Assembly: GCF_013306565.1 (NCBI RefSeq)
Contig: NZ_PZPO01000005.1
Coordinates: 62,001-126,000, forward strand
Direction of reading: 5' to 3'
DNA: 64,000 nucleotides
Source of the DNA: Hyphomicrobium sulfonivorans
GTDB lineage: Bacteria > Pseudomonadota > Alphaproteobacteria > Rhizobiales > Hyphomicrobiaceae
Both the position numbers and the translations under genes were made by a program. Below the pieces are notes generated by a model that saw nothing but the letters and a program-made list of their open reading frames with translations, was not told the DNA's origin and ran no database searches. Positions 35,046 through 44,412 of the stretch are shown one piece after another (positions within the stretch are counted from its first letter, which is position 1; the number at the start of each line of letters is the position of its first letter).

Positions 35046-36509
35046 TCAGGCCGCCCTGTCTGCCGCCGACTGCTCGCTCAACTCCTGAGCGGGCAACGGA
35101 AAGACCTTACCGGGGTTCAGCAGCCAATGGGGATCGAAGATGCTTTTTATCCGCATCTGAACTGCAAGATCCGATGGCGAGAACTGTATATCCATCAGAT
35201 CGCGCTTTTCGATGCCGACGCCGTGCTCGCCGGTCAGGCAACCTCCGACGGCAACGCACAGCTTCAGGATTTCGGCGCCGGCCTGTTCGGCCCGGATCGC
35301 CTCGTCGGGATCATTGGCGTTGAACAGGATCAGCGGATGCAGATTGCCATCGCCAGCGTGGAATACGTTGGCCACCTTCAGACGCTTCTCGGCGCAGATT
35401 TCGCCGATGCGGCTCAGCACCTCGGGCAACCGCGCCAGCGGGATGGTGCCATCCATGCAGTAGTAGTCGGAAATGCGGCCCATGGCGCCGAACGCTGCCT
35501 TGCGGCCCTTCCAGATGCGTTCGGAATGCTCGGTGGATGTGCTGGCCTCGATAACCTGAGGATCGAAGTTGAGGGCAATATCTGTGATGGCACGCAATAG
35601 CCGCTCGATCTCGTCCTCGAAGCCTTCCACTTCAACGATCAGCAGTGCCTCGACGTCGAGCGGATAGCCAGCCTTTGCGAATGCTTCAGCGACGGCGATG
35701 GCGGGCTTGTCCATGTATTCGATCGCGACCGGGATGATGCCGGAACCGATGATAGCGGCAACGCACTGGCCTGCAGCCTCGCACGACGAGAAGCCGAGCA
35801 TCACCGGCCGCGCGAACGGCATGCGCGGAATGATCTTCAGCGTTGCCTCGGTGATGATGCCGAACTGGCCCTCAGACCCGATGACGAGCGCCATGAAATC
35901 ATAGCCGCCGGAATCCAGATACGGCCCATTTATCTCCACGATCTCGCCGTCCATCAGCACCATCTTGAGGCCGAGGACATTGTTGGTGGTCACACCGTAT
36001 TTCAGGCAGTGAGCACCGCCGGAGTTCATGGCGAGGTTACCGCCCAGCGTGCAGGCAAGCTGGCTCGATGGATCGGGCGCATAGAAAAAACCCTCCGCCG
36101 AAACCGCGTCGGTAATCGCGAGGTTGGTGATGCCCGTCTGCACGGTGATGGTGCGGTTGACGAAATCAGTTTCCAGCACGCTGTTCATGCGCGAGGTGCC
36201 GATGACGATGGAATCCGCTGTCGGGGTTGCGCCACCACACAGCGAAGTGCCGGCGCCGCGCGGCACAACCTTCACGCCGGCCTGGCGGCAATATTTGAGA
36301 AGCTTCGACACGTCTTCTGTTGTGCGCGGCAGGGCGACGGCGAGCGGCGGCTGGCGATATGCGGTCAATGCATCGGCCTCGAAGGCACGGCGGCCTTCTT
36401 CGCGCGATATGACGCCATCTGCGCCGAGCAGCGCGACAAGCTCACCGATGATCGTCTCGCTCCGGTCGAGCACCGTGCGATCAGGCTCCGGCATTCTCGA
36501 CAGCGTCAT
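35046..36509 (-). CDS. glcD: Glycolate oxidase subunit / FAD-linked 2-hydroxyacid dehydrogenase
   Basis: 487 residues. The FAD-binding PCMH domain has VPRGAGTSLCGGATPT and LGGNLAMNSGGAHCLKYGVTTNN. The C-terminal oxidase domain ends HGVGIEKRDLM...FDPHWLLNPGKVFP. Glycolate or D-lactate could be the substrate, as GlcD and D-lactate dehydrogenases share this fold. It is the first gene of the minus-strand glcDEF operon and divergent from the LysR gene, with a 230-bp spacer that should hold both promoters. Confidence 0.95.
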   Translation of the reverse strand: MTLSRMPEPDRTVLDRSETIIGELVALLGADGVISREEGRRAFEADALTAYRQPPLAVALPRTTEDVSKLLKYCRQAGVKVVPRGAGTSLCGGATPTADSIVIGTSRMNSVLETDFVNRTITVQTGITNLAITDAVSAEGFFYAPDPSSQLACTLGGNLAMNSGGAHCLKYGVTTNNVLGLKMVLMDGEIVEINGPYLDSGGYDFMALVIGSEGQFGIITEATLKIIPRMPFARPVMLGFSSCEAAGQCVAAIIGSGIIPVAIEYMDKPAIAVAEAFAKAGYPLDVEALLIVEVEGFEDEIERLLRAITDIALNFDPQVIEASTSTEHSERIWKGRKAAFGAMGRISDYYCMDGTIPLARLPEVLSRIGEICAEKRLKVANVFHAGDGNLHPLILFNANDPDEAIRAEQAGAEILKLCVAVGGCLTGEHGVGIEKRDLMDIQFSPSDLAVQMRIKSIFDPHWLLNPGKVFPLPAQELSEQSAADRAA

Positions 36510-36739
36510 GGGGGCTCAAGCTCCAAAAAAGTTCAGATGGGCAGCGCGGCGTGTACAGAAATTAAGTATCGCAGCGCCGCCGATTGCTGTCATACTCTTA
36601 GACAACAGTACAGCTATCGGGTGTTCCAGCCGATACCTTATGGTCACCGTCATGCGGCGGTTACACGTATTCGCTGGCATGCGTTGTCGCCTTGCGGTCC
36701 AGGGAGAAGGCCGGGGGCCTGTTGCCAACGGGGGAACTC

Positions 36740-37717
36740 GTGACTGCCATTAGCGATCTCGACATCTTCGCACGCGTCGCCCGCACCGGCAATATGTCGG
36801 CCGCCGGCCGCGAGATCGGGCTTTCTCCGGCGGTCGTTTCCAAGCGCATCAGCCAGCTCGAGGAGCGTCTGGGCACGCGTCTGTTCCAGCGCACCACGCG
36901 CCATCTCACCTTGACTGAAACCGGCGCCGGCTATTTCAAGCGCGTCGCCGATATCCTTAGCCTGTGCGAAGAAGCCGAGGATTTTGTAAGCCGCCGCAAT
37001 ACCAAGCCGCGCGGGTTGCTTAAACTCAGCGTGCCGACGGCGTTCAGCCGCAAGCACATCTCGCCGCACATGAAGGAATTTCTGGCGCGCTATCCGGAAA
37101 TCGAGCTGCACGTCAACATCTCCGATGCGTTTGTTGACATCATCCGCGAAGGATTTGACCTCGCGGTGCGCATCGGGGATCTCGGCGAAACTTCGCTTGC
37201 GGCTCGGCGCATCGCCGCTGACACACGCGTGCTGTGCGCTTCACCCTCATACATCGAGCGTCACGGCGTGCCGCCGCAACTGGCCGATCTGGAACTGCAC
37301 AATTGTTTGACGGCCGACCCTGTTGATGTGTGGCGACTGTCCGGGCCGGAAGGTGAGGTGCAGATCCGTCCTCAGGGCTCGGTACATTGCAATTCGGTCG
37401 AGTTCCTGCGCGAGCTGGTCATATCGGGGATCGGCATCGGCCTGCTTTCCATCTGGGATGTGGGCGAGGAACTGCGCGACGGCACGTTGCGCATCGTGCT
37501 GCCGCAGTATCGCAATGCAGCGGGCGGGGTTCATGTCGTCTATCCAAGCCGCGAGTTCATGCCGGCAAAGGTCGATGTCCTGATCGACTATCTATGCGAG
37601 CTGTACGGTCCAGCCCCCTATTGGGAAAAGGATCTCAATCTCGACAAGGCTATTTCCAGTCGCCCTGCACGCAAAGTCGGGAAGCCGGCGCGGGCAGTTG
37701 CTGTCGACAAAATCTAG
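36740..37717 (+). CDS. LysR-type transcriptional regulator
   Basis: 325 residues. The N-terminal winged helix-turn-helix reads FARVARTGNMSAAGREIGLSP, then the RISQLEERLGTRLFQRTTR recognition and linker. An effector domain follows (from about 90; FDLAVRIGDL, ISGIGIGLLS). GTG 36740 has GGGGA close upstream; a TTG at 36692 is a weaker alternative. Its position between glcDEF and lutABC, divergent from glcD, makes it the likely regulator of one or both. The effector may be glycolate or lactate. The sequence does not show which. Confidence 0.93.
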   Translation: MTAISDLDIFARVARTGNMSAAGREIGLSPAVVSKRISQLEERLGTRLFQRTTRHLTLTETGAGYFKRVADILSLCEEAEDFVSRRNTKPRGLLKLSVPTAFSRKHISPHMKEFLARYPEIELHVNISDAFVDIIREGFDLAVRIGDLGETSLAARRIAADTRVLCASPSYIERHGVPPQLADLELHNCLTADPVDVWRLSGPEGEVQIRPQGSVHCNSVEFLRELVISGIGIGLLSIWDVGEELRDGTLRIVLPQYRNAAGGVHVVYPSREFMPAKVDVLIDYLCELYGPAPYWEKDLNLDKAISSRPARKVGKPARAVAVDKI

Positions 37718-37895
37718 CGTTTCCACCGCGCATGCCCAGCCACTGGGTGATGAACCGCGGGCTGATGCAACTCCGCCGATTGCTTGAATTGCGCCAGCTT
37801 CGATCCTTCTTTCAGGCAAACGGCGCTGCATTCGCTTGCTCATGGGCGGCCGATTTGGTGTGCTGAGTACGAACCAGTGCCATCCGGTGATCAGC

Positions 37896-38684
37896 ATGAC
37901 CGAAGTCTTTGCAAGGCGGCCCCGCGTTGGGCTCTTTGTCACCTGCCTTGTCGATCTGATGCGCCCGTCCGTCGGTTTTGCCGCTGTGCGTCTGCTTGAA
38001 GCTGCCGGATGCGAAGTCGTCGTGCCGGAAGGGCAGACCTGCTGCGGCCAGCCCGCTTACAACGGCGGCGATGCAGAAAACGCCCGCAAGATTGCGATGC
38101 TAACAATGCGCGCGTTCGACGGCTTCGATTACGTGGTTGCGCCTTCCGGCTCCTGCGCCGCGATGCTCAAAGTGCATTATCCGCGCCTGCTCGCCGATGA
38201 TAAGCAACACGCATCCGCTGCCCGCGCTTTTGCCGAGCGGGTGCATGAGCTGTGCGCCTTCCTGATTGACGTGTGCGGATTGGAGCAGGTGCCGGGCAGT
38301 TTCGCTGGCCGCGTCACCTACCACGATGGCTGCTCGGGGTTGCGTGAATTGAAGGTGCGCGAGCAACCTCGCCGCCTGCTGGCTATCGTGCCGGGGCTGG
38401 AGCTGTGCGAGATGTCGGACACCGATGCATGCTGCGGTTTCGGAGGTCTGTTTGCGATGAAGTTTCCGGCGATCTCCAACGCGATGGTAACGAAAAAATG
38501 CGCCAACGCCGCCAGCGCCAAGCCCGATCTTCTGCTGTCGGGCGAGATGGGCTGCCTGCTCAACGTCGCTGGCAAACTTTCACGTCAGGGCGCTGAGATT
38601 GAATGTCGTCATATTGCGGAGGTGCTGGCCGGCGAGATGACAGCGCCAGCCATCGCGTGCAGTAACGACGGTCAGCGGCGATGA
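37896..38684 (+). CDS. lutA: L-lactate utilisation protein LutA (CCG-domain iron-sulfur protein)
   Basis: 262 residues with two CCG domains: TCCGQPAYNGG (Cys49-Cys50) and DACCGFGGLFAMKFP, plus the HDGCSGLRELK segment. In Bacillus and many proteobacteria LutA is one of three proteins that oxidise L-lactate to pyruvate. I chose ATG 37896 (MTEVFARRPRVGLF). The frame is open further upstream but not conserved. It overlaps lutB by four bases (ATGA at 38681-38684). Confidence 0.94.
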   Translation: MTEVFARRPRVGLFVTCLVDLMRPSVGFAAVRLLEAAGCEVVVPEGQTCCGQPAYNGGDAENARKIAMLTMRAFDGFDYVVAPSGSCAAMLKVHYPRLLADDKQHASAARAFAERVHELCAFLIDVCGLEQVPGSFAGRVTYHDGCSGLRELKVREQPRRLLAIVPGLELCEMSDTDACCGFGGLFAMKFPAISNAMVTKKCANAASAKPDLLLSGEMGCLLNVAGKLSRQGAEIECRHIAEVLAGEMTAPAIACSNDGQRR

Positions 38685-40156
38685 CGGCGCGCGCGCAATT
38701 TGATGCCGACATCGATGCCGCGCTCGCAGACGCGCCGCTGCAACGCGCACTGGCCGATGTGCCAGCCGGGTTTGTTGCCGGGCGGCGCCGTGCTCGCGAA
38801 GAACTGCCTGAGTTCGAGCCGTTGCGCCGCGTTGGGCGAGATATCCGCGATCACGCGCTGGCGCATCTCGATCTTTATCTCGAAGCCTTCGAGGGCAACG
38901 CAACCAAGGCGGGTTCGCGTGTGCACTGGGCTGCAAGCGGTGATGATGCTTGCCGCATCGTGCTTGATATCTGCCGTGCGGCCGGCGCTCGCACAATCAC
39001 CAAGTCGAAGTCGATGGTCTCTGAGGAGATCGAGCTGCGCGAACGGTTGCAGGATGCGGAGTTCGACGTGGTCGAGACGGACCTCGGTGAATATCTGGTT
39101 CAGATCCGTAACGAAAAGCCCAGCCACATCATCGCGCCCGCCATTCATATGCGCGCCGAGGATGTCGCTAACGTTTTCCGCCGCCAGCACGGACATCTTG
39201 CGGCCGACCGCCAGCTCGACACGCCGGAAAAAATGATCGCTGAGGCGCGCGGCATATTGCGTGACAAATTTCTTGCGGCGGACGTTGGCATCACGGGCGC
39301 AAATTTTCTGGTCGCTGAAACGGGATCTGCGATCATCGTCACCAACGAAGGCAACGCCGATCTGACGATGTCACTGCCGAAAGTGCACGTCATTCTCACG
39401 TCGATCGACAAGGTGGTGCCGACCTTCAACGATGCATGGCCGTTGCTGCGCCTGCTGGCGCGTTCGGCCACGGGGCAGGCGTTCACCGCTTACACCACCA
39501 TCGTCACCGGACCGCGACAACCGACTGATCCCGATGGCCCGGAGCAATGTCACATCGTTCTGCTGGACAATGGCCGCACTGAGCTTCTGGCCAGCGAGAT
39601 GCGCTCCGTGCTGCGCTGTATTCGCTGCGGTGCGTGCATGAACCATTGTCCGGTCTACTGCTCCATCGGCGGACACGCGTATAACTCGGTTTATCCAGGA
39701 CCGATCGGCGCCGCGCTTTCACCGGCATTGGCGGGTGCGGGGCAGGCAGCGCATCTGGCCGAGGCTTCCACTTTCTGCGGCCGTTGCGAGCAAGTTTGCC
39801 CGGTGGAAATTCCGCTTGTTTCGGTGATGCGCCAATGGCGTTCGCTTGCGCTGGAACAGCCACGTTCGCGCCGCGCCCGCCTCATGCTGCACGCATGGGC
39901 AAGGCTGGCGCAGCATCCGCGGATCTATCGCTGGTGTGCCGGCATTGCTGCGCGCTCGCTCAAGTGGTTGGCTGGTTCTGGCGCTCGCATACGGCGGTTG
40001 CCGTTTTTGCATGCCTGGACGGACTATCGCGATCTGGCGGCGCCGCAAGGTGGCACGTTTCAGCAGCAATGGGCACAGCGCGACCGCAAGCGCGCGCAAC
40101 GTGATCGTGCGGATGTGTCTGCCGCGCGCGCCAGAAAATCGGACAGTGCGCCATGA
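38681..40156 (+). CDS. lutB: L-lactate utilisation protein LutB (iron-sulfur, LUD domain)
   Basis: 491 residues. The N-terminal LUD domain (about 60-290) contains GITGANFLVAETGSAIIVTNEGN. Two 4Fe-4S ferredoxin-like motifs follow: Cys313/316/319/323 (CIRCGACMNHCP) and Cys366/369/373 (CGRCEQVCP). The basic, helical C-terminus is typical. Start and stop overlap lutA and lutC by ATGA, so the three subunits are made together. Confidence 0.96.
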   Translation: MTARAQFDADIDAALADAPLQRALADVPAGFVAGRRRAREELPEFEPLRRVGRDIRDHALAHLDLYLEAFEGNATKAGSRVHWAASGDDACRIVLDICRAAGARTITKSKSMVSEEIELRERLQDAEFDVVETDLGEYLVQIRNEKPSHIIAPAIHMRAEDVANVFRRQHGHLAADRQLDTPEKMIAEARGILRDKFLAADVGITGANFLVAETGSAIIVTNEGNADLTMSLPKVHVILTSIDKVVPTFNDAWPLLRLLARSATGQAFTAYTTIVTGPRQPTDPDGPEQCHIVLLDNGRTELLASEMRSVLRCIRCGACMNHCPVYCSIGGHAYNSVYPGPIGAALSPALAGAGQAAHLAEASTFCGRCEQVCPVEIPLVSVMRQWRSLALEQPRSRRARLMLHAWARLAQHPRIYRWCAGIAARSLKWLAGSGARIRRLPFLHAWTDYRDLAAPQGGTFQQQWAQRDRKRAQRDRADVSAARARKSDSAP

Positions 40157-40863
40157 GCCACCGACTGCGAATTTTGTCGCGCATTCGAAAAGCGCTGGAT
40201 GCGCCAGCAATGCCGTCCGAGGCAACCTGCGCCGAAGCCGTTGCGGAACGCATTGCGCATCCGCTGCAGCATTGGCCGCTGCGTTCAATTCGTGCGGATG
40301 AGCCAGCGGGTGTTTCAAAACAGGCGTTGATCGGTCGTTTCAAGGCGCAGCTTGGGCGGCTTGGCGCGGATCTCATCGAAGTGGGGAGCGTAGCCGAAAT
40401 TCCGGCCGCGCTTGCGAACTATGTTGCGGCCAACGTCGCCGATGACGCGGCAGGCTTGGCGCGTATCCGGATGGGCTCCGATGCATTCCTTGCCGCACTG
40501 CCGTGGTCTTCGACTTCGGGGCTCGAAATCGCAACTGGCAAGGCGGAGGCTGCCGATGTGATCGGTGTTTCGCGCGCTATCGCCGGTGTGGCGGAAACCG
40601 GCACGCTTGTGCTGGTGTCGGGGGCGGACAACCCTGTGACGCTGGGCTATCTGCCCGAGACGCACATTGTCGTTCTGGAGGCCGGTGCGATCGTCGCCAG
40701 CTATGAAGAAGCGATGCAGTCTGTGCTGGTCGCAACCGGCGGCCGCATGCCGCGGACGGTCAATCTGATTACGGGAGCATCCCGCACCGGCGACATCGGC
40801 GGCAAGATCGTGATGGGCGCGCATGGGCCCCGGCGGGTTGCTGTCGTGCTGTGGGCAGCCTGA
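40153..40863 (+). CDS. lutC: L-lactate utilisation protein LutC (LUD domain)
   Basis: 236 residues with an LUD domain. SRAIAGVAETGTLVLVSGADNP is the family hallmark, followed by YLPETHIVVLEAGAIVASYEEAM and a closing GASRTGDIGGKIVMGAHGPRRV. Start overlaps lutB by ATGA (40153-40156). It is the last gene of lutABC. No lactate permease gene was seen on either side. Confidence 0.95.
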   Translation: MSHRLRILSRIRKALDAPAMPSEATCAEAVAERIAHPLQHWPLRSIRADEPAGVSKQALIGRFKAQLGRLGADLIEVGSVAEIPAALANYVAANVADDAAGLARIRMGSDAFLAALPWSSTSGLEIATGKAEAADVIGVSRAIAGVAETGTLVLVSGADNPVTLGYLPETHIVVLEAGAIVASYEEAMQSVLVATGGRMPRTVNLITGASRTGDIGGKIVMGAHGPRRVAVVLWAA

Positions 40864-40909
40864 GGCCTGAAGAGGTTGCCCGAGGTGAATTCAGGTACGC
40901 CAGCCTACC

Positions 40910-41161
40910 TCAGCGCTTGATGCAGCTCTGCATGCAGCGGGTGAAGGCCACTTCGCACGAGGGTGAACCCTTCGTGGACATGCGGCACTGGTTATAGGCG
41001 TTACGGCAGCTCACGCCGCACTGTCCCGCTTCCGCGGGCGTGGCCGAGCCAAAAATGTCGAGCGCCAGGACCAATCCGATAACAAGCGCCGCGCCTAGGG
41101 CAGCAATGCTTGCCCGTGCGCCAACACCAATCGGCGTCCATTTCAATTTGCTTCCGAGCAC
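40910..41161 (-). CDS. Small exported protein with mirror-symmetric Cys pattern
   Basis: 83 residues. GTG 41161 has GGGAG 8 bases upstream. A membrane/signal segment (ALGAALVIGLVLALDIFG) ends near ATPAEAG. The short mature part has six Cys arranged CX3CX6C, spacer, then CX6CX3C (CGVSCRNAYNQC and CEVAFTRCMQSC), a mirror-image layout expected of a disulfide-stapled helical hairpin. No homologue comes to mind. Convergent to lutC. Confidence 0.7.
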   Translation of the reverse strand: MLGSKLKWTPIGVGARASIAALGAALVIGLVLALDIFGSATPAEAGQCGVSCRNAYNQCRMSTKGSPSCEVAFTRCMQSCIKR

Positions 41162-41344
41162 GTCCGTTCTCCCGCCGCTGCTGGCATCCGCTCCGGCCCT
41201 CGAAACCGGATACCTGTAGCCCCCCGCACCCTGACGCTCGAGTTAACGCGGGCCCGAATGAATACAACCTGAACGGTGACATTAGCGGCATTTGTCGGCG
41301 GTTTGAACCAGCGGCAGCGCCGGTTTCTGCCCAAATGTCCGATC

Positions 41345-42727
41345 TTAGAAAGCGTATTCCCCGAAGACGTGGTCGATTTGCCCGCGCCACGGTCCATGGA
41401 ACTTATCAAGCATATGATCCGACAGTGTTTTGCCTGAGTTGGCCACGTCCTCCAGCGGCTCCAGGTAAAGCGTCTCATCCTGGCTAGCGAGATTGAGGCG
41501 TTGGCGGGCGCGCAGTCCACGCCGGGCGATGCGCAATACCTCCTTGGCGATATCCTGCACGGTCCCCGATCGGAAGGGTGTCGCCAGCGCTGATTTCGGC
41601 ACGGCGTTGCGCAGGGCCTCGCGCTCCTCTTCGGTCCAGTCCTTCACCAGATCCCAGGCCGCATCCAGCGCCTCGCTGTCATAGAGCAGGCCAACCCAAA
41701 ACGCGGGCAGGGCACAGATGCGCTGCCATGGCCCGCTGTCGGCGCCTCGCATTTCCAAGAAGCGCTTCAGGCGCACCTCGGGGAACAGCGTGGTGAGGTG
41801 GTCGGACCAGTCGTCCAGCGTCGGCCGTTGGCCCGGCATCTGGGGCAGGCGCCCATCCAGGAAATCCTGGAACGAGGCACCGGATGCATCGATGTAATTC
41901 CCGTTGCGATAGACAAAATACATCGGCACTTGAAGGGCATAGTCGACATAGCGCTCGTATCCCATGCCGTCCTCGAAGGCGAAGGGCAGCATGCCGGTGC
42001 GGCGGCGATCGGTATCGCGCCAGACCTCCGAGCGCATGGACTTGAAGCCGTTGGGGCGGCCATCGGTGAAGGGCGAGGCGGCGAAGAGGGCCGTTGCGAT
42101 GGGCTGCAGCGCCAGGGATACGCGCAGCTTCTTGACCATGTCGGCCTCACTCGCGAAGTCGAGGTTCACCTGAATAGTCGCGGTGCGATACATCATGTCG
42201 AGCCCGCGCGAGCCCACGGTCGGCATGTAGCGGGTCATGATGTTGTAGCGCTGCTTGGGCATGTGGGGCGTTTCGGCCAGCGTCCACTTGGGCGAGAAGC
42301 CCAGCCCCAGAAAGCCGATCCCCAGCGGCTCCCCGACCTTCAGCACTTCACGCAGGTGCTGGTGCGTTTCAGCCGCCGTTTCGTGCAGGGTTTCTACAGC
42401 TCCGCCCGACAACTCGAACTGGCCACCGGGCTCCAGGCTGATGTTGCCGCACAGCTCACAATCCTCGCGCTTCAACGCGATGATGTTGTCGCCCTCCATG
42501 ATGGGCGACCAGCCAAATTCGGAGATCAAGGCCTTGAGCAGGGCCGAGATGCTGCGTTCCCCCTCATAGGGCACGGGGGTCAAGCTATCGGTATGGAAGA
42601 CAAATTTTTCGTGCTCGGTGCCGATCAGCCAACGGTTTCTGGGCTTTTCGCCCTTCGCGATCCAGGTAACAAGGTCATCGCGGGAGCGGATCAGGTGGCC
42701 TGGCGCGCCATCTTCACGGGTCGACAT
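41345..42727 (-). CDS. gshA: Glutamate--cysteine ligase
   Basis: 460 residues of the plant/alphaproteobacterial GshA class. IGTEHEKFVFHTDSLTPVPY, MEGDNIIALKR, NISLEPGGQFELSG and MTRYMPTVGSRGLDMMYRT are class hallmarks, with GGPWRGQ-like closing residues (FHGPWRGQIDHVFGEYAF). It makes gamma-glutamylcysteine, the first step to glutathione. ATG 42727 (MSTREDGAPG) is preferred to a start eight codons earlier. It is a single-gene unit; gshB is not in the window. Confidence 0.95.
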   Translation of the reverse strand: MSTREDGAPGHLIRSRDDLVTWIAKGEKPRNRWLIGTEHEKFVFHTDSLTPVPYEGERSISALLKALISEFGWSPIMEGDNIIALKREDCELCGNISLEPGGQFELSGGAVETLHETAAETHQHLREVLKVGEPLGIGFLGLGFSPKWTLAETPHMPKQRYNIMTRYMPTVGSRGLDMMYRTATIQVNLDFASEADMVKKLRVSLALQPIATALFAASPFTDGRPNGFKSMRSEVWRDTDRRRTGMLPFAFEDGMGYERYVDYALQVPMYFVYRNGNYIDASGASFQDFLDGRLPQMPGQRPTLDDWSDHLTTLFPEVRLKRFLEMRGADSGPWQRICALPAFWVGLLYDSEALDAAWDLVKDWTEEEREALRNAVPKSALATPFRSGTVQDIAKEVLRIARRGLRARQRLNLASQDETLYLEPLEDVANSGKTLSDHMLDKFHGPWRGQIDHVFGEYAF

Positions 42728-42751
42728 GCAGCAGGCCTCACAGAGGTTCAA

Positions 42752-43080
42752 TCGGGAAGGTCGTTAGTAAGTCCGGAAGTTGGGGAGCCGCCGGTCGATT
42801 GGAAAGCCCTCCCTGCCGCGGCAGTCAGCCGGGGCAATGAGGGCCAAGCTCGCCTCTAAGCCCTTGGTGTAGGGAGTCAAGTCATCGCTCTGAAGCAGGG
42901 GTCCCATAAAAAACCACTATTGCTGGCCACCGATACTGCGCGGAATCCCCGGAGCCGACCGACGGCTTTATGTGTTCGGCCCCGTTGAAGAGTTGGGTAT
43001 ATCCAATGGTCAGACGAATCACGTGCCCTGAAAGTCACAACCGCGCTGCTGATGCCGCTCGCAAAATATGGGAGAAAACA
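42752..43080. other. Intergenic region between gshA and the exported protein at 43081
   Basis: This 329-bp divergent spacer holds no gene I can support and no clear repeat or hairpin. It should contain the promoters of gshA (minus) and of the small exported protein (plus). The only recognised signal is the Shine-Dalgarno GGGAGAAAACA just before ATG 43081. Confidence 0.5.
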
Positions 43081-43425
43081 ATGAAGAAGTATCTGGCCGC
43101 CGCCGCCCTCTGCGGTCTCCTGGCCTCGCCGCTGATGGCTGCCAGCGCAGCGGTTGAATCGGCCGTCAAGACTTTCGAGGCTGTCGGCAACGATGCGGCC
43201 AAGCTCAAGACCTACTGCGAGATGACCAAGCTGATGTCCTCGCCCGACGTCGAGGACGAGAGCAAGGCCGACGAGCTCGACAGCAAGATGGAAGCCTTCA
43301 TGAATGCGCTGGGGGCCGACTTCCAGACCGCGTTTGAAGCGGGCGCCGATCTCGATCCGGAATCGGGCGACGGCAAGGTCTATGATGCTGCTCTGGACAA
43401 GCTCGACGCCAAGTGCGGTGGCTAA
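43081..43425 (+). CDS. Small exported protein of unknown function
   Basis: 114 residues. MKKYLAAAALCGLLASPLMAASA is a classical signal peptide. The mature domain (KTFEAVGNDAAKLKTYCEM to a C-terminal KCGG) is helical, acidic and has a Cys near each end that could pair. A strong Shine-Dalgarno (GGGAG) precedes the ATG and a strong terminator follows at 43501. It stands alone between gshA and rsmE. The family was not recognised. Confidence 0.75.
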   Translation: MKKYLAAAALCGLLASPLMAASAAVESAVKTFEAVGNDAAKLKTYCEMTKLMSSPDVEDESKADELDSKMEAFMNALGADFQTAFEAGADLDPESGDGKVYDAALDKLDAKCGG

Positions 43426-43500
43426 CGCTGCCTCTTCATGCCGGTCAGGCTTTTGTTGTTCGAGACATTAGGCCCAGACGACGAAACCAGACGGATAAGT

Positions 43501-43534
43501 TGGGGCTGCCGTATCGGCGGCCCCATTTTTATTG
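43501..43534 (+). terminator. Rho-independent terminator
   Basis: TGGGGC-T-GCCG (43501-43511) pairs with CGGC-G-GCCCCA (43515-43525) around TAT, followed by five T residues, A and three more T. It ends the exported-protein transcript. Confidence 0.9.
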
Positions 43535-43573
43535 GGGCACGCTTTCTTGCGCGCGCAATTGCAGCGCCAAATT

Positions 43574-44308
43574 TTAGTGCCAGTCGCCCAACGTCGCGTT
43601 GACCAGTGCCAGCGCCGCAACGGCAGCGGTGTCGGCGCGCATGATGCGGGGCCCAAGCGAAATCGCGGTGGTGAACGGACAACCTTGCAGCGCTTGTCGC
43701 TCGGTGGGATCGAAGCCGCCCTCTGGTCCCACGATCACAGCCAGCGGCCCCGGTGCCAGGGCGCGCAGCGCTTCCAACGGATTGGCGACTTCAGCGCCTT
43801 CATCGCAGAAAATCATTTGCCGATCCGCTGGCCATTGCGCCAGCAGCGCCTCCAGCTTTAGCGGTTCTCCAACCGTCGGCACGCGCAGCACGCCGCACTG
43901 CTCCGCCGCTTCGATCGCATTGGCGCGCATGCGTTCAAGATTGACGCGCGCGGCCACGGTGCGGCGGGTGATGACCGGCTGCAGATGCGCCACGCCTAGT
44001 TCAGCTGCCTTTTGCACCATGTAGTCGAGGCGTGCGTGTTTCAGTGGCGCGAACAGATAATGGATATCAGGACCGTCATGCTGCGGCCGGATGCGTTCAA
44101 TACATTCCAGCATGCAGCGCTTTTTGCGGATCTCCGCAATGCGCGCGCGCCATTCACCGTCGCGGCCATTGAAGATGGCAATTTCCGCACCCGCCGCCAG
44201 CCGCAGGACATTGCCCAGATAGTTGGCCTGATCCTCGTTGCATGCAACGGCACCGCCTTCAGCGAGAGGCGCGTCAATGAAAAGGCGGATGCTGGGTTTT
44301 TCAGTCAT
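43574..44308 (-). CDS. rsmE: 16S rRNA (uracil(1498)-N3)-methyltransferase
   Basis: 244 residues, a SPOUT-fold methyltransferase. The N-terminal PUA-like domain begins IRLFIDAPLAEGGAVACNE. The SAM-binding knot is the C-terminal VIVGPEGGFDPTE and SLGPRIMRADTAAVAAL. ATG 44308 is chosen because MTEKPSIRLF matches family starts. In Rhizobiales rsmE commonly sits near gshA, as it does here. Confidence 0.95.
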   Translation of the reverse strand: MTEKPSIRLFIDAPLAEGGAVACNEDQANYLGNVLRLAAGAEIAIFNGRDGEWRARIAEIRKKRCMLECIERIRPQHDGPDIHYLFAPLKHARLDYMVQKAAELGVAHLQPVITRRTVAARVNLERMRANAIEAAEQCGVLRVPTVGEPLKLEALLAQWPADRQMIFCDEGAEVANPLEALRALAPGPLAVIVGPEGGFDPTERQALQGCPFTTAISLGPRIMRADTAAVAALALVNATLGDWH

Positions 44309-44412
44309 GGCGTTATTAGCCAGCAATCCAGATGGCGCGCAATGGGAGCTGTCAATCACTCGTTCCGTTTCGCAGCACGCCGATGGCATTCACAGAACGC
44401 CGGCCGCGTTGC

